Source of the DNA: G963676095 sp963676095
Lineage (GTDB): Bacteria > Bacteroidota > Bacteroidia > Bacteroidales > Prolixibacteraceae
Assembly: GCA_963676095.1 (NCBI GenBank)
Contig: OY781040.1
Location: 2,356,001 to 2,420,000, forward strand
DNA: 64,000 nt
Reading direction: 5' to 3'
Part shown: piece by piece, positions 35,718-45,238 of the stretch
Layout of the letters: each line of letters starts with the position of its first letter
Position numbering within the stretch: position 1 is the stretch's first letter
The notes under the pieces: generated by a model
Seen by the model: the letters and a program-made list of their open reading frames with translations, nothing else
The model's database searches: none
What the model was told of the DNA's origin: nothing
Made by a program: the position numbers and the translations under genes

Positions 35718-36119
35718 AGAAATAGAATTTATGTCAACAATACATTATCCAAACAAGAGCATAATAACAAAAAAATCTGTTTTCTGTACACCAGTTACAG
35801 GTAAATCAACAATACACCTGTTTAACGTTGTTCATGTTTTGATTAATATCCGGAACCAATTGCATATAAAACAACTGGAACGGACTTTATTTAGTGGAGC
35901 TGTGTTGTAAAATTACAGATTGAAACTAAGGAAAGCAATAGTTAAGTCATTTATTAAAGAAAAATAAATACTATTTTAAACTATCGGCAACAAGCAAGGC
36001 TGTAAAAATTAATTTTATTTCTGGTTATTTGGTTGCTATTGTTATTTTGGTTAAAGAGGCTGATATCCTTGCCCTATATATTACCCCTTGATGGTTGATT
36101 TATCTCTTTTCATACATTA
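35718..36119. other. 402-bp intergenic region without a recognised feature
   Basis: AT-rich spacer between two minus-strand genes. It has an 11-bp direct repeat TCAACAATACA (35734 and 35806). No gene, promoter consensus or terminator could be supported. Confidence 0.5.
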
Positions 36120-37208
36120 TTAAGCGTATTTTGTGCCTTTCGACAACCTTACATCATTCACGAACTGCCTGATCTGTTGTTCATCTTCTTTTCTGCAAAC
36201 CAGGAGTGTTGCCCCTGACTCTACGACAATGTACCCATCGAGGCCCTGCAAAACAACTACTTTGTCATCGGGCATATGGACGATGCAATTTTGGGAATGG
36301 TAAAGAAAAACATTGTTTCCCTTTACGGAATTCCGGTTTTCGTCTTTTTGCTGGGTCTCATATAATGCCCCCCATGTTCCCAAATCGCTCCATCCGAAAT
36401 CAGCGCATAAAACATATACATTATCAGCCTTTTCCATAATACCGTAATCGATGGAAATGTTCTGGCATTCCGAATAGGTTTTATTGATAAAATAAACCTC
36501 GTCATCTGTTCCGTATAGCTTTTCTCCCCTGACAAACAATTCGGCAACATCCGGCAAATAAAGATCAAAAGCCTTCAGGATACTTTTAAGGGACCAAATG
36601 AAGATTCCGGAATTCCAGAAGAATTCTCCGCTCTCCAGGAAGATTTTAGCCATTTCCAGGTTGGGTTTTTCCGTGAATGTCTTTACCTTATACAATTCAC
36701 GAAGCCCGTTAAAGGAAACCTTTCCATCGATCTGGATATAACCATACCCTGTTTCCGGACGGTGAGGGGTAATCCCCAAAGTAAGCAAAGCATCTTCTGC
36801 CGAAACAAACTCCAACCCCTTTCTTACCTGTTCGATAAATTCACCTTCCTGAAGGATCAGGTGATCGGCAGGGGCAACAATGACATTAGCTCCGGGATTT
36901 GCAATTCTGATTTTATTGCAGGCATAGGCAATACACGGGGCCGTGTTACGGCGCAACGGTTCCAGCAAAACCTGGTCCTCTTTTATCTCCGGTAGTTGTT
37001 TCAATACCAATTCCTTATAATCAACGTTTGTGACAATAACAAAATTACCGACCGGACAAAAGTTCTTCAGCCTGTCAAAAGTCATTTGGATCAGCGTTCG
37101 GCCAATTCCCAAAATATCCAAAAACTGTTTTGGCATCGAACTTTTACTCAGTGGCCAAAACCTGCTCCCTATACCTCCCGCCATGATCACGCAATAATTA
37201 TTCTCCAT
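36120..37208 (-). CDS. manC: Mannose-1-phosphate guanylyltransferase
   Basis: A 362-residue nucleotidyltransferase that makes GDP-mannose from mannose-1-phosphate and GTP for capsule, O-antigen or glycan synthesis. The GT-A signature is at the start (VIMAGGIGSRFWPLSKSSMPKQFL), followed by TLIQMTFDRL, the PADHLI block and FWNSGIFIW; SIDYGIMEKA and DFGWSDLGTW are also typical. It ends without the phosphomannose isomerase domain found in bifunctional ManC proteins, so it is the short single-function form. The ATG at 37208 is preferred over a TTG 11 codons upstream, because the enzyme's core begins right after it. Confidence 0.93.
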   Translation of the reverse strand: MENNYCVIMAGGIGSRFWPLSKSSMPKQFLDILGIGRTLIQMTFDRLKNFCPVGNFVIVTNVDYKELVLKQLPEIKEDQVLLEPLRRNTAPCIAYACNKIRIANPGANVIVAPADHLILQEGEFIEQVRKGLEFVSAEDALLTLGITPHRPETGYGYIQIDGKVSFNGLRELYKVKTFTEKPNLEMAKIFLESGEFFWNSGIFIWSLKSILKAFDLYLPDVAELFVRGEKLYGTDDEVYFINKTYSECQNISIDYGIMEKADNVYVLCADFGWSDLGTWGALYETQQKDENRNSVKGNNVFLYHSQNCIVHMPDDKVVVLQGLDGYIVVESGATLLVCRKEDEQQIRQFVNDVRLSKGTKYA

Positions 37209-37551
37209 AAGTTTTTCTGCTATACAGTTATTCCCATGCAAAGATATCTAATTTGAAAATGAAACTTTGTTTTCGTGGAGTGCTTTCATAACATACGACA
37301 GCCCAGGGCAGCAACAAACCGTATTCCGGAAAAGAACTGCCATCCATCCGCTTAAAATCGGAAAGAAATGCGGCATATCTTCCCGATTTTAATCACAGCC
37401 CGTAAACTATATCTGGTTTTTTGTACTTTTATAATAAAATAAGGTTATGCCTGGCGACACTTTTTGTAAGACTTTTTTGGGAATTAGTCTAAATTTGAGT
37501 TTAACGTAGATTTGGATTGTTATTTCAATTCTTAATCCACATTTTTATAAA
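37209..37551. other. Divergent intergenic region between manC and the Mla pair
   Basis: 343 bp with no gene. Two -7-like boxes for the plus-strand transporter operon lie at 37490-37514. Nothing definite was found for manC. Confidence 0.5.
37490..37514 (+). promoter_or_regulatory. Two -7-like boxes for the mlaE operon
   Basis: TAAATTTG (37490) and TAGATTTG (37507) both fit TAnnTTTG, 38-62 bp before the mlaE start. A TTTG at 37463 is 23 bp before the first, slightly longer than the usual 19-20 bp. Confidence 0.4.
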
Positions 37552-38304
37552 ATGTCTAGACGAATGAATTTATTTTATCACGCGGGCCGCTACTTTGGAT
37601 TGTTAGGACGGATTTTCTCAAGGCCAGAGAAAACAAAGATCTATTTACGCAAACTTTTTATTGAGATAGAAAGCCTGGGGATCGATTCTGTAGGGATCGT
37701 AATCGTTATATCCATATTTATGGGCGGAATTATCACCCTTCAGGTTGCTTACAACATGTCTAACCCCTTGTTGCCAACTTACCTGATCGGTCTGGGGAAC
37801 AGGGATACCCTGATCCTGGAATTTTCGTCCACCATCCTTTCCCTGATCATGGCCGGGAAGATCGGTTCAAATATTACCTCGGAGATTGGCAGCATGCGCG
37901 TTACAGAGCAAATTGATTCGCTCGAAATCATGGGGGTTAATTCGGCCAGTTACCTGATCCTCCCAAAGATCGTGGCTGTCGTGTTTATTTTCCCTTTCCT
38001 GTATATCCTGAGCGTTTTCTTTGGATTGCTAGGGGGGCTCGTTGTCGGTCCGTCCGTAGGAGCAGTCAGTACCCCTGATTACATCAATGGCATCCAGTAC
38101 CTGTTTACCCCATATTATGTAGTATTCTCTCTCATTAAAACGCTTTTCTTTGGCTTCCTGGTTGCTTCAATCCCAGCCTATTTCGGCTATTACGTGGAGG
38201 GAGGAGCCCTCGAGGTTGGTACGGCAAGTACCAGGGCTGTTGTAAACACCAATATTATGATTCTTGTATTCGACTTAATCTTAACTCAATTACTTTTCAG
38301 ATGA
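37552..38304 (+). CDS. mlaE: MlaE-type ABC transporter permease
   Basis: A 250-residue inner-membrane permease of the MlaE/Ttg2B family. It has about five or six membrane segments and the family's central block LEFSSTILSLIMAGKIGSNI followed by TSEIGSMRVTEQIDSLEIMG. The complex carries phospholipids between inner and outer membranes and helps keep outer-membrane asymmetry. The ATPase gene follows with a 4-bp ATGA overlap, so translation is coupled. An MlaD-type substrate-binding gene is not in the immediate neighbourhood. Confidence 0.93.
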   Translation: MSRRMNLFYHAGRYFGLLGRIFSRPEKTKIYLRKLFIEIESLGIDSVGIVIVISIFMGGIITLQVAYNMSNPLLPTYLIGLGNRDTLILEFSSTILSLIMAGKIGSNITSEIGSMRVTEQIDSLEIMGVNSASYLILPKIVAVVFIFPFLYILSVFFGLLGGLVVGPSVGAVSTPDYINGIQYLFTPYYVVFSLIKTLFFGFLVASIPAYFGYYVEGGALEVGTASTRAVVNTNIMILVFDLILTQLLFR

Positions 38305-39080
38305 TACGGGTAGTCAATTTATATAAGTCATTTGACGGAAAAACCGTTTTAAAGGACATTTCCACCGAATTTATAAAAGGACAGACCAACCTGATTATCG
38401 GGCGAAGCGGCTCCGGAAAAACCGTATTGTTAAAATCGATTGTAGGACTTCATGAAATTGATAAAGGCAACATTTATTACGACGATCGCGATTTTACCCA
38501 TATGAAGCCAAAGGAACGTAAGTTATTACGGAAGGAAATCGGGATGGTATTTCAGGGAGGGGCTTTGTTCGACTCGCTTACAGTAGAAGAAAATGTACGC
38601 TTCCCGCTTGATATGTTTACAAACCAGAGCATGTCCGAAAAACAGAAAAGAATCGAATTTTGTCTGGAACGAGTGAACATACAAAGGGAAGCATTTAAAC
38701 TTTCATCCTCCGAAATATCCGGAGGAATGCAAAAGCGAGTAGCTATTGCGCGCGCCATCTCGTTAGATCCCCGTTATCTTTTTTGCGATGAACCAAACTC
38801 CGGGCTCGATCCGGAAACATCGAACGTAATTGATAACCTGGTCCGTGAAATTACCATCGATCTGAACATCACTACCATTATTAATACGCATGATATGAAT
38901 TCAGTCATGGAAATCGGCGACAAGATCCTATTCATCAGCGAAGGGGAAAAAGAGTGGGAGGGCACAAAAACCGAAATACTTTATACCACAAACAAAAAAC
39001 TCCAGGAATTTGTCTTTGCAAACAGGCAATACAGGCAAATCAGGGATAAAAAGATAGAACAAAAGGAAGAGGAAGATTGA
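38301..39080 (+). CDS. mlaF: MlaF-type ABC transporter ATP-binding protein
   Basis: A 259-residue ATPase, partner of the preceding permease. Walker A is GRSGSGKT, the Q-loop MVFQGGALFDSL, the signature SSSEISGGMQKR (with the GGMQKR form common in MlaF), Walker B YLFCDEPNSGLDPET and the H-loop NTHDMNSV. It powers phospholipid transport on the cytoplasmic side. The C-terminal tail is very charged (KKIEQKEEED). Confidence 0.93.
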   Translation: MIRVVNLYKSFDGKTVLKDISTEFIKGQTNLIIGRSGSGKTVLLKSIVGLHEIDKGNIYYDDRDFTHMKPKERKLLRKEIGMVFQGGALFDSLTVEENVRFPLDMFTNQSMSEKQKRIEFCLERVNIQREAFKLSSSEISGGMQKRVAIARAISLDPRYLFCDEPNSGLDPETSNVIDNLVREITIDLNITTIINTHDMNSVMEIGDKILFISEGEKEWEGTKTEILYTTNKKLQEFVFANRQYRQIRDKKIEQKEEED

Positions 39081-39151
39081 TATTGGCCATAAACACAGCA
39101 ACAACCGAAACCCTGGTTAATCTGAGTAACCTGCTTCCCAGTGAGCTTTAT

Positions 39152-40705
39152 CTACCTTCTCGGTGTCAAAGTAGCAAAGGGGACAATCATTTCTTCCAAG
39201 GAAATTCCTCCATGCTGGAACGTATCCCGGTAATATTGTACGTAATAGTTATAACTGTTTGGATATACAAAAAAATCATTATTCAGCGCAAAAATAAATT
39301 TGGAGCTGACATTACGTCCAGGGAGGCCGATCTCTTCCGGCCTTCCGATTTCAAGGACCTGTCTGGCATTATAGTTCAGGTTTTTCCCAAGCTTATACCT
39401 AAGATTCGTATTAGTTGTCCGGTCTCCTATTATTTTGACAGGATTGTCTACCCTGATTGTTCCATGATCGGTAGTCAGCACTACTTTAATTTCACAGGAG
39501 GCAAGCCCCTTCAATAATTCGAGTAAAGTCGAATGATTAAACCAGCTCAATGTGAGAGAACGGTATGCCTTTTCATTACTGGCAAGCTCTTTTATCATTT
39601 CCATTTCAGTCCGGGCATGCGACATCATATCAACAAAGTTGAAAACCAGTACCGATAGATCATTATGAAGAACATTTGAAAGGTTATCGATTAACTTCCT
39701 GCCCGATCTGATATTCGTCACCTTTTCAAAAAGCAATTTTTCTTTTCGTCCCAACCGGAACATTTGTTTCTCCAGTAATTCCTGCTCATGGTTGTTTTTG
39801 TTGCCTTCATTGTCATCTTCGTCCCAAAGCCCTGGATACAGTTCTGCAATCCGGGAAGGCATCAGTCCGGCAAATATGGCATTCCTGGCATACATCGTAG
39901 CCGTCGGCAGGATGCTGTAATAAAGCTCTTCATCAACAAAAAAAAACGGCCTTACAGCATTCATCAATACGCAAAACTGATCGTAACGCAGGTTATCTAT
40001 CAAAAGGAAAAAGACCTTTTCGCCCTGATCAAGCATCGGAAATATTCGGTCCCGGAAAAGACCGGGAGACAAAAGCGGACCGGTCCCGGAAGTATCGCTA
40101 AACCACTCCGGATAATTTAATCTTATATACCTTCCGAAATTATTGTTTGCTTCAGATTTCTGCAGCCGGAGAACCTCGTCCATTGCAGAATCCTGAGATC
40201 CGGACAATTCCAGTTCCCAAAACACCAGTTTCCTGTAAATTTCCTTCCATTCTTCAAAACCAGGTTGTTCATTGAGGAGCCTTGCTATCCGTGAAAACTC
40301 ATTCTGATAATTAGAAGTCGTTTTACGTGTTACCAGCTCCTGTTGATCAACATTCTTTTTAATTGAAAGCAGGATTTGTTTCGGATTAACAGGTTTTATC
40401 AAGTAATCAGCCATCTTCGAACCAATAGCCTCGTCCATGATATCTTCTTCTTCATTCTTCGTAATCATGACTACCGGAACACCCGGAGCAATGGCTTTAA
40501 TCTCGTTAAGGGCCTCCAGTCCCGAAAGGCCTGGCATATTTTCATCAAGGAAAATGATATCGTACTGATTTTCCCGGACAAGATCGATCGCATCATTTCC
40601 ATTTGTGGCTGTGCTTACATCATAACCTTTATGTTCGAGAAAAATAACGTGCGCTTTCAGGAAATCTATCTCATCATCTATCCAAAGAATACGGATTGTC
40701 CTCAT
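39152..40705 (-). CDS. porX: PorX: response regulator with PglZ phosphatase domain
   Basis: A 517-residue two-domain regulator of the type IX secretion system. The receiver domain (1-120) has phospho-acceptor Asp54 in IIFLDENMPGLSG and the Lys in YLIKPVNP. A helical linker follows. The PglZ alkaline-phosphatase-like domain starts near 225 with metal-binding VFFLLIDNLRYDQ, the LPTAT motif (266-270) whose Thr is the catalytic residue in the family, and TTDHGTIRV with further metal ligands. PorX acts with the PorY kinase and sigma factor SigP in Porphyromonas to control secretion genes. It lies directly after the sprE/porW-like gene on the same strand. Confidence 0.93.
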   Translation of the reverse strand: MRTIRILWIDDEIDFLKAHVIFLEHKGYDVSTATNGNDAIDLVRENQYDIIFLDENMPGLSGLEALNEIKAIAPGVPVVMITKNEEEDIMDEAIGSKMADYLIKPVNPKQILLSIKKNVDQQELVTRKTTSNYQNEFSRIARLLNEQPGFEEWKEIYRKLVFWELELSGSQDSAMDEVLRLQKSEANNNFGRYIRLNYPEWFSDTSGTGPLLSPGLFRDRIFPMLDQGEKVFFLLIDNLRYDQFCVLMNAVRPFFFVDEELYYSILPTATMYARNAIFAGLMPSRIAELYPGLWDEDDNEGNKNNHEQELLEKQMFRLGRKEKLLFEKVTNIRSGRKLIDNLSNVLHNDLSVLVFNFVDMMSHARTEMEMIKELASNEKAYRSLTLSWFNHSTLLELLKGLASCEIKVVLTTDHGTIRVDNPVKIIGDRTTNTNLRYKLGKNLNYNARQVLEIGRPEEIGLPGRNVSSKFIFALNNDFFVYPNSYNYYVQYYRDTFQHGGISLEEMIVPFATLTPRR

Positions 40706-40788
40706 TTGTATGACTATTTTGGTATCATAAAAAACATCAATATTATCTCAAAAACAAACCTCCCGGAAAAGTATCGCTGAACCCGGAC

Positions 40789-42831
40789 CTAATTCTTCCC
40801 TGCTGTTTTTAAATAAACTTTTTTATACAGGTTCAAATAGGCGGTAATATCCCTGTTTTCCATAAAGACAGGATAATTCCTTGCAGAAATAATAAAATTT
40901 CTGTATTCGGCCTCGCCCAGAGGGGAATAAACCGACTGGTCCTGAATAATTTGCCTGATAAAATTCATACCTTCATCCCTATCCTTAAATGCTCCGACTC
41001 GCAGAAGTTCCTGATCTTTGCCAAAAAGAATGTCTTTAACTGCAAGTTTCCGTTCCGGATAATTCTGGTTTACAAATATATTTATTGCATTGAGAACAGG
41101 ATTCTTATCGATATCCCCGGGAATAATGAGAACGAAATAGTGCTCTCCTTCGGTTGACAGGAGAAAAGGCCCCATCATGGCCGGCCCGGGAGGAGTTACC
41201 GGTTTCGTTTCCAGCCGGGAAAGATTTTCAATAATTGCTTCTTCTTGAGCAATTTCTGTAGCAGGAGAGGCAGAAGAATCAATAGCTGCCATATTCAAAG
41301 AAGGTTTATCTTCAGTCTTTTCGCTGTCGGGTTGTTTTTCCCGGATATATCCGGAAGCAAGCATATCCTTATAATCAGAAAAGGCATTGTTCCCGATCAG
41401 TTTAATGATGTTTTCAGCCAGGGGTACCAATGGAGCATACGGAAACCTTTCGACATACTCCTCCATCAGTTCTTTCATCCTTTCCCTGTTTGTCTGTTTC
41501 CCTTCCGCAATTGCTGCGATAAAGAAAAAACGCTGCATCATCAGGCTATCGGTCCCCATGTTCACGATTTGATGGGCAAGGATTAAAGTTGTCTCATAGT
41601 CTTCCTTCTGATAAGCATTGTAGGCTTGTTCATAAAGATTTTCCAGGGTATCCCTGGCCTCTTGACCTGAAAAATAATCAGACAGATCTTCGTTGATCAC
41701 AGTCATTGTACTGTCTTCACTTACATGCAACAACGAGTCCTGTCCCCTGGCTGAAATATCTCTTCTCTCATTGTCAGTTACACTCAGACTGCCGGCAACC
41801 TGATTACCAGTGCCCCTCATCCTTTCTTCGCGGGATCTGAGTCCCCTGTTATTACCGGCGTTCAAAGCCTGGGATAGCTTTTCTGCTTTTTCATTATTCG
41901 CTTTAAGTTCCTGCTTATCAGTTTCTTCCAGAAGATATTTCAGTTTTTCGATTGCCGCAGTCACTTTGTCGTCGGAGGGAAGCGACATTAAAGCATTAAT
42001 TTTCGCGTTAAGGCTCATTCGGTATGACGAAGTGGTGCGGGCAGCTTCATTGAATTCATGAAAAGCCAGATCGTCCTGTCCTGTCTCTTTGTAAACCTGT
42101 GCAAGCAGATATTTCAGGCGAGCTTTGTTATTCCGGGTACCAGCTCTGCTGATTGCCATCATCAGCGGCGTGACAGCATCCTCGTATTTCCCTTGTTTCA
42201 GGTAAAAATCGGCAACAGTCTCATTCATCAGGAACCGGAACCGCCCGGGAATCTTATTGATATCCGTTACTGTGATCAGGTTAAAGGCTTCATTATAAAG
42301 CCGGGTCTCCGTATAACACCGGATCAGCCAGATACAGGCCTGAGCCCTAATATCTTTCGAACTAAACCGGCGCATAACATATGAAAAAGTACCTGTCGCT
42401 TCAGAATATTTTTTCTGGTAAAACTTCGCCTGCCCGATCAGAATATAACTATCGTCAATCCAATTGTTATAGTCTGTCCTGATTTTTTGGCGCTTTTTCC
42501 TGCGATGGTTCTTTGGCCTTTTGGTGATCGAATGGTCCCGGATCAGCTTAAAAGCCTTCAGCAAGGCAGTATCCATATATGTTTTACAAACCGCTTCCGA
42601 ACCGGCCATGCTTTCTTTAAAGACAGGCAGCATCTTATTAAAATCATCCGGCATTTCGTCAATTTTGTCAACGCCGGTTTTCAGACTCTGTTCCCCGTTA
42701 AAATAAATGTTGTAATGAGCTGTAGTGTTGTGGTACGCACGCCTGAACCAGGTGTTTTTTTCGGTTGAACATCCCCAAATAATGAACAACAAACAAAACA
42801 ATACCGGAATAAACTTCAAATTCCTATTCAA
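40789..42831 (-). CDS. SprE/PorW-like TPR lipoprotein (type IX secretion)
   Basis: A 680-residue lipoprotein (lipobox IIWGC, Cys21) with TPR-like helical repeats over about 130-500. The mature N terminus STEKNTWFRRAYHNTTAHYN then IYFNGEQS is the hallmark of SprE/PorW proteins, which couple the type IX translocon to the PorLM motor. A C-terminal domain (about 560-665) has a SPOR-like arrangement of short beta strands. It precedes porX by 83 bp. Together with porX and gldH it shows that the organism has type IX secretion and perhaps gliding. Confidence 0.85.
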   Translation of the reverse strand: MNRNLKFIPVLFCLLFIIWGCSTEKNTWFRRAYHNTTAHYNIYFNGEQSLKTGVDKIDEMPDDFNKMLPVFKESMAGSEAVCKTYMDTALLKAFKLIRDHSITKRPKNHRRKKRQKIRTDYNNWIDDSYILIGQAKFYQKKYSEATGTFSYVMRRFSSKDIRAQACIWLIRCYTETRLYNEAFNLITVTDINKIPGRFRFLMNETVADFYLKQGKYEDAVTPLMMAISRAGTRNNKARLKYLLAQVYKETGQDDLAFHEFNEAARTTSSYRMSLNAKINALMSLPSDDKVTAAIEKLKYLLEETDKQELKANNEKAEKLSQALNAGNNRGLRSREERMRGTGNQVAGSLSVTDNERRDISARGQDSLLHVSEDSTMTVINEDLSDYFSGQEARDTLENLYEQAYNAYQKEDYETTLILAHQIVNMGTDSLMMQRFFFIAAIAEGKQTNRERMKELMEEYVERFPYAPLVPLAENIIKLIGNNAFSDYKDMLASGYIREKQPDSEKTEDKPSLNMAAIDSSASPATEIAQEEAIIENLSRLETKPVTPPGPAMMGPFLLSTEGEHYFVLIIPGDIDKNPVLNAINIFVNQNYPERKLAVKDILFGKDQELLRVGAFKDRDEGMNFIRQIIQDQSVYSPLGEAEYRNFIISARNYPVFMENRDITAYLNLYKKVYLKTAGKN

Positions 42832-42980
42832 TACTGAATGTTTTATGATTCCCGACCAAAGTATTGCATGGTTGCAATTTTGACCATTGCTCCAGGCATA
42901 CTTTGGTTAAACGCAAATTTTCAGGAAAAAGTATATCCACTTCGCCTCTTACAAAAAAACACCCGCACTCCCTGTGAAAT

Positions 42981-44093
42981 TTACTTCCGGCTCACCTTTA
43001 CCTTTTTGGTAGGGTCCAGTTCCTTGTTCCTTTTTTCAACCTGCCCGATTGTATTTTTTGCCAGGTCAAGAAATGCCTTTCCCATCGGGGAATCTTCATC
43101 AGCCGCCACAGGCTTTCCTTCATCTCCGCCTTCCCGTATTCCCTGTACAATCGGTATCTGACCAAGTAGTGAAAGGCCCATTTGTTCTGCCAGCTTTTTC
43201 CCTCCGTCTTTACCAAAAATATAATATTTATTTTCAGGCAATTCTTCCGGAGTAAACCACGCCATGTTCTCGACAAGACCAATGACGGGAACGTCAACCG
43301 TTTTGCTGCGGAACATATTCACTCCTTTTACAACATCTGACAAGGCTACATCCTGAGGTGTTGTAACGATAATTACTCCGGTAACCGGAACTGTCTGCAC
43401 CAGGGTAAGATGAATATCGCTTGTTCCGGGAGGAAGGTCGATCAACAGGTAATCCAGTTCACCCCAATCTCCCTCCATAATTAGTTGTTTCAGGGCATTT
43501 GACGCCATAGGGCCACGCCAGACCAGGGCATCTTCCACAGCGACAAAGAAGCCGATCGACAAGATCTTAACCCCATACTGTACAACCGGGACAATTACAT
43601 CTCGGCCATTAACTTTATCTCCGTAAGGGCGAACATTCTCAGCCCCGAACATTTTCGGGACTGAAGGTCCGAAAATATCCGCATCAATAAGACCAACTTT
43701 GGCTCCTGTATTCGCAAGAGCCACCGCAAGGTTCACTGCGATAGTAGATTTACCAACCCCCCCCTTGCCGGATGCGACAGCAATAATATTTTTCACCCCG
43801 GGCAGAACAGGACGTTCCATCTGGTGGATGGCTTTAGTCGTAATATTTCCGCTAATCTCGACATCAGTGCCCAGTTCCTGCAAAATCATGTCTTCACAGG
43901 CTCTTACCAATGCGTCCATATTCGGATCATCCGATCTTTGGAAAACAAGTGAGAAACTAATTTTTTTCCCGGCAATCCGGATTTCCTGAACCATATCCAT
44001 CGAAACGACATCTTCATCCGATCCTGGATAACTTACCTGGCGCAGCGCGTCGGTTACATTTTTTGGTACAATCATTTTCCGAGGTGTATCCAT
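42981..44093 (-). CDS. Mrp/NBP35-family iron-sulfur carrier ATPase
   Basis: A 370-residue P-loop protein. The N-terminal DUF59/MIP18-like domain (about 8-85) leads into the ATPase with deviant Walker A GKGGVGKST (109-117), VGLIDADIFGPSVP, and DYLLIDLPPGTSD. Mrp/ApbC proteins bind and deliver iron-sulfur clusters. The usual C-terminal CxxC after the ENM block is absent: the sequence there is VENMAWFTPEELPENKYYIF with no cysteine. The core ATPase is complete, so it should be active. It is the last gene in the holB-to-mrp run, 16 bp after the ATL gene. Confidence 0.9.
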   Translation of the reverse strand: MDTPRKMIVPKNVTDALRQVSYPGSDEDVVSMDMVQEIRIAGKKISFSLVFQRSDDPNMDALVRACEDMILQELGTDVEISGNITTKAIHQMERPVLPGVKNIIAVASGKGGVGKSTIAVNLAVALANTGAKVGLIDADIFGPSVPKMFGAENVRPYGDKVNGRDVIVPVVQYGVKILSIGFFVAVEDALVWRGPMASNALKQLIMEGDWGELDYLLIDLPPGTSDIHLTLVQTVPVTGVIIVTTPQDVALSDVVKGVNMFRSKTVDVPVIGLVENMAWFTPEELPENKYYIFGKDGGKKLAEQMGLSLLGQIPIVQGIREGGDEGKPVAADEDSPMGKAFLDLAKNTIGQVEKRNKELDPTKKVKVSRK

Positions 44094-44109
44094 AGTCTTT
44101 CTGTTTTTG

Positions 44110-44448
44110 TCACAATTCTATTTCCAATTCTTTTGACGGGTCCCAGAAAACTTTCTCAAAATCCAGGATCTGTCCATTCTCGACACAAATTCCTTCGTTT
44201 TTCAATAACTCCTCCATCACATCTCCGCCTCCGAAATGGTGTTTCCCGGTAAGCAGCCCCTGTGAGTTAACGACCCGGTGAGCCGGGACATGTTCCCGTT
44301 GGAAAGAAGAGTTATGCAAAGCCCATCCGACCATTCTGGCCGAACGACCAGTCCCCAGATAACGGGCAATCGCGCCGTAGCTTGTTACTCTTCCTGGCGG
44401 AACCAGCCTGACGACCTCGTAAACCATCCCGAAGAAATCCTGTATCAT
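44110..44448 (-). CDS. Alkyltransferase-like (ATL) DNA-binding protein
   Basis: A 112-residue protein with the DNA-binding domain of O6-alkylguanine-DNA alkyltransferases (VPPGRVTSYGAIARYLG, RMVGWALHNS, VPAHRVVNSQG). The active-site PCHR of true methyltransferases is PAHR, so it cannot accept an alkyl group. This is the definition of ATL proteins, which flag alkylated guanines for nucleotide excision repair. Its length and lack of an N-terminal domain match ATLs. It lies between mrp and trmB with short gaps. Confidence 0.88.
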   Translation of the reverse strand: MIQDFFGMVYEVVRLVPPGRVTSYGAIARYLGTGRSARMVGWALHNSSFQREHVPAHRVVNSQGLLTGKHHFGGGDVMEELLKNEGICVENGQILDFEKVFWDPSKELEIEL

Positions 44449-44497
44449 AATTATCTGTTTTTACTACATTCGCCACTTAACCAATTCCGGGACCGTT

Positions 44498-45238
44498 TTA
44501 TTCCCTCGCAGAACGGCCAAAGCTCCGGTAAGGGTCTTTTTCAATTTCAACATCAGGTTCCCGGAACGGTTCATCGCGACTTAGCTGAAACGCCAGATAT
44601 TTAATCGGGATGCCCCTTTCTCTCCATTGCTTTTCATAAAATGTCTGTATTGATAAAACATCATCAAGCAATTCAGACTGATAGAGATCTTCCGTGTTGG
44701 CCATTATATTCAATCCGTTTTCCTTTACCATCTCCAATGTATAACGGTATTGAAAGTTACTATCCGTTTTAAGATGGATTATCCCGTCTTTAGCCAATAT
44801 TTTACGGTATCTCTCCATAAACCATGAAGAAGTAAGCCTTCTTCCGGCACTTTTCATCTGAGGATCCGGGAAAGTAAGCCAGATCTCATCAACTTCTTCT
44901 GCTCCAAAAAATTTATCAACGATCTCTATATTGGTCCTCAAAAAACCGACATTCGGAATCCGGTTTCCCAGTGCATTCTTAGCCCCATTCCAGATTCTGG
45001 CACCTTTAATATCGATGCCGATAAAATTTTTCTGTCCGAAATATTTGGCCAGGGATACGGTATATTCCCCCTTGCCGCATCCCAACTCAAGAACCAGCGG
45101 GTTCCTGTTCCCGAAAAAATCACTGCACCATTTCCCTTTCAACTCATAGTCCGGTTGATCCGGAGCATAGAACGGGACTTGCACAACATTTGTAAAAGTT
45201 GCAACCTCCGCAAACTTTTTCAACTTATTCTTTCCCAC
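44498..45238 (-). CDS. trmB: tRNA (guanine-N7-)-methyltransferase
   Basis: A 246-residue SAM-dependent enzyme that makes m7G46 in tRNA. Motifs: LVLELGCGKGEYTVSLAK (SAM binding), FIGIDIKGARIWNGAKNA, EIWLTFPDPQMKSAGRRLTS (catalytic region) and GIIHLKTDSNFQYRYTLE. The start chosen is the GTG at 45238, since family members begin MGKNKLKKFAE; this overlaps the gldH stop by 14 bp. A longer ATG-initiated form from 45271 would overlap gldH by 47 bp and has no family counterpart at its N terminus. Confidence 0.92.
   Translation of the reverse strand: MGKNKLKKFAEVATFTNVVQVPFYAPDQPDYELKGKWCSDFFGNRNPLVLELGCGKGEYTVSLAKYFGQKNFIGIDIKGARIWNGAKNALGNRIPNVGFLRTNIEIVDKFFGAEEVDEIWLTFPDPQMKSAGRRLTSSWFMERYRKILAKDGIIHLKTDSNFQYRYTLEMVKENGLNIMANTEDLYQSELLDDVLSIQTFYEKQWRERGIPIKYLAFQLSRDEPFREPDVEIEKDPYRSFGRSARE

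Noticed and set aside
39081..39151. Terminator between mlaF and porX
   Set aside because: Only a 5-bp GGTTA/TAACC pairing without a T-run is present, too weak to call.
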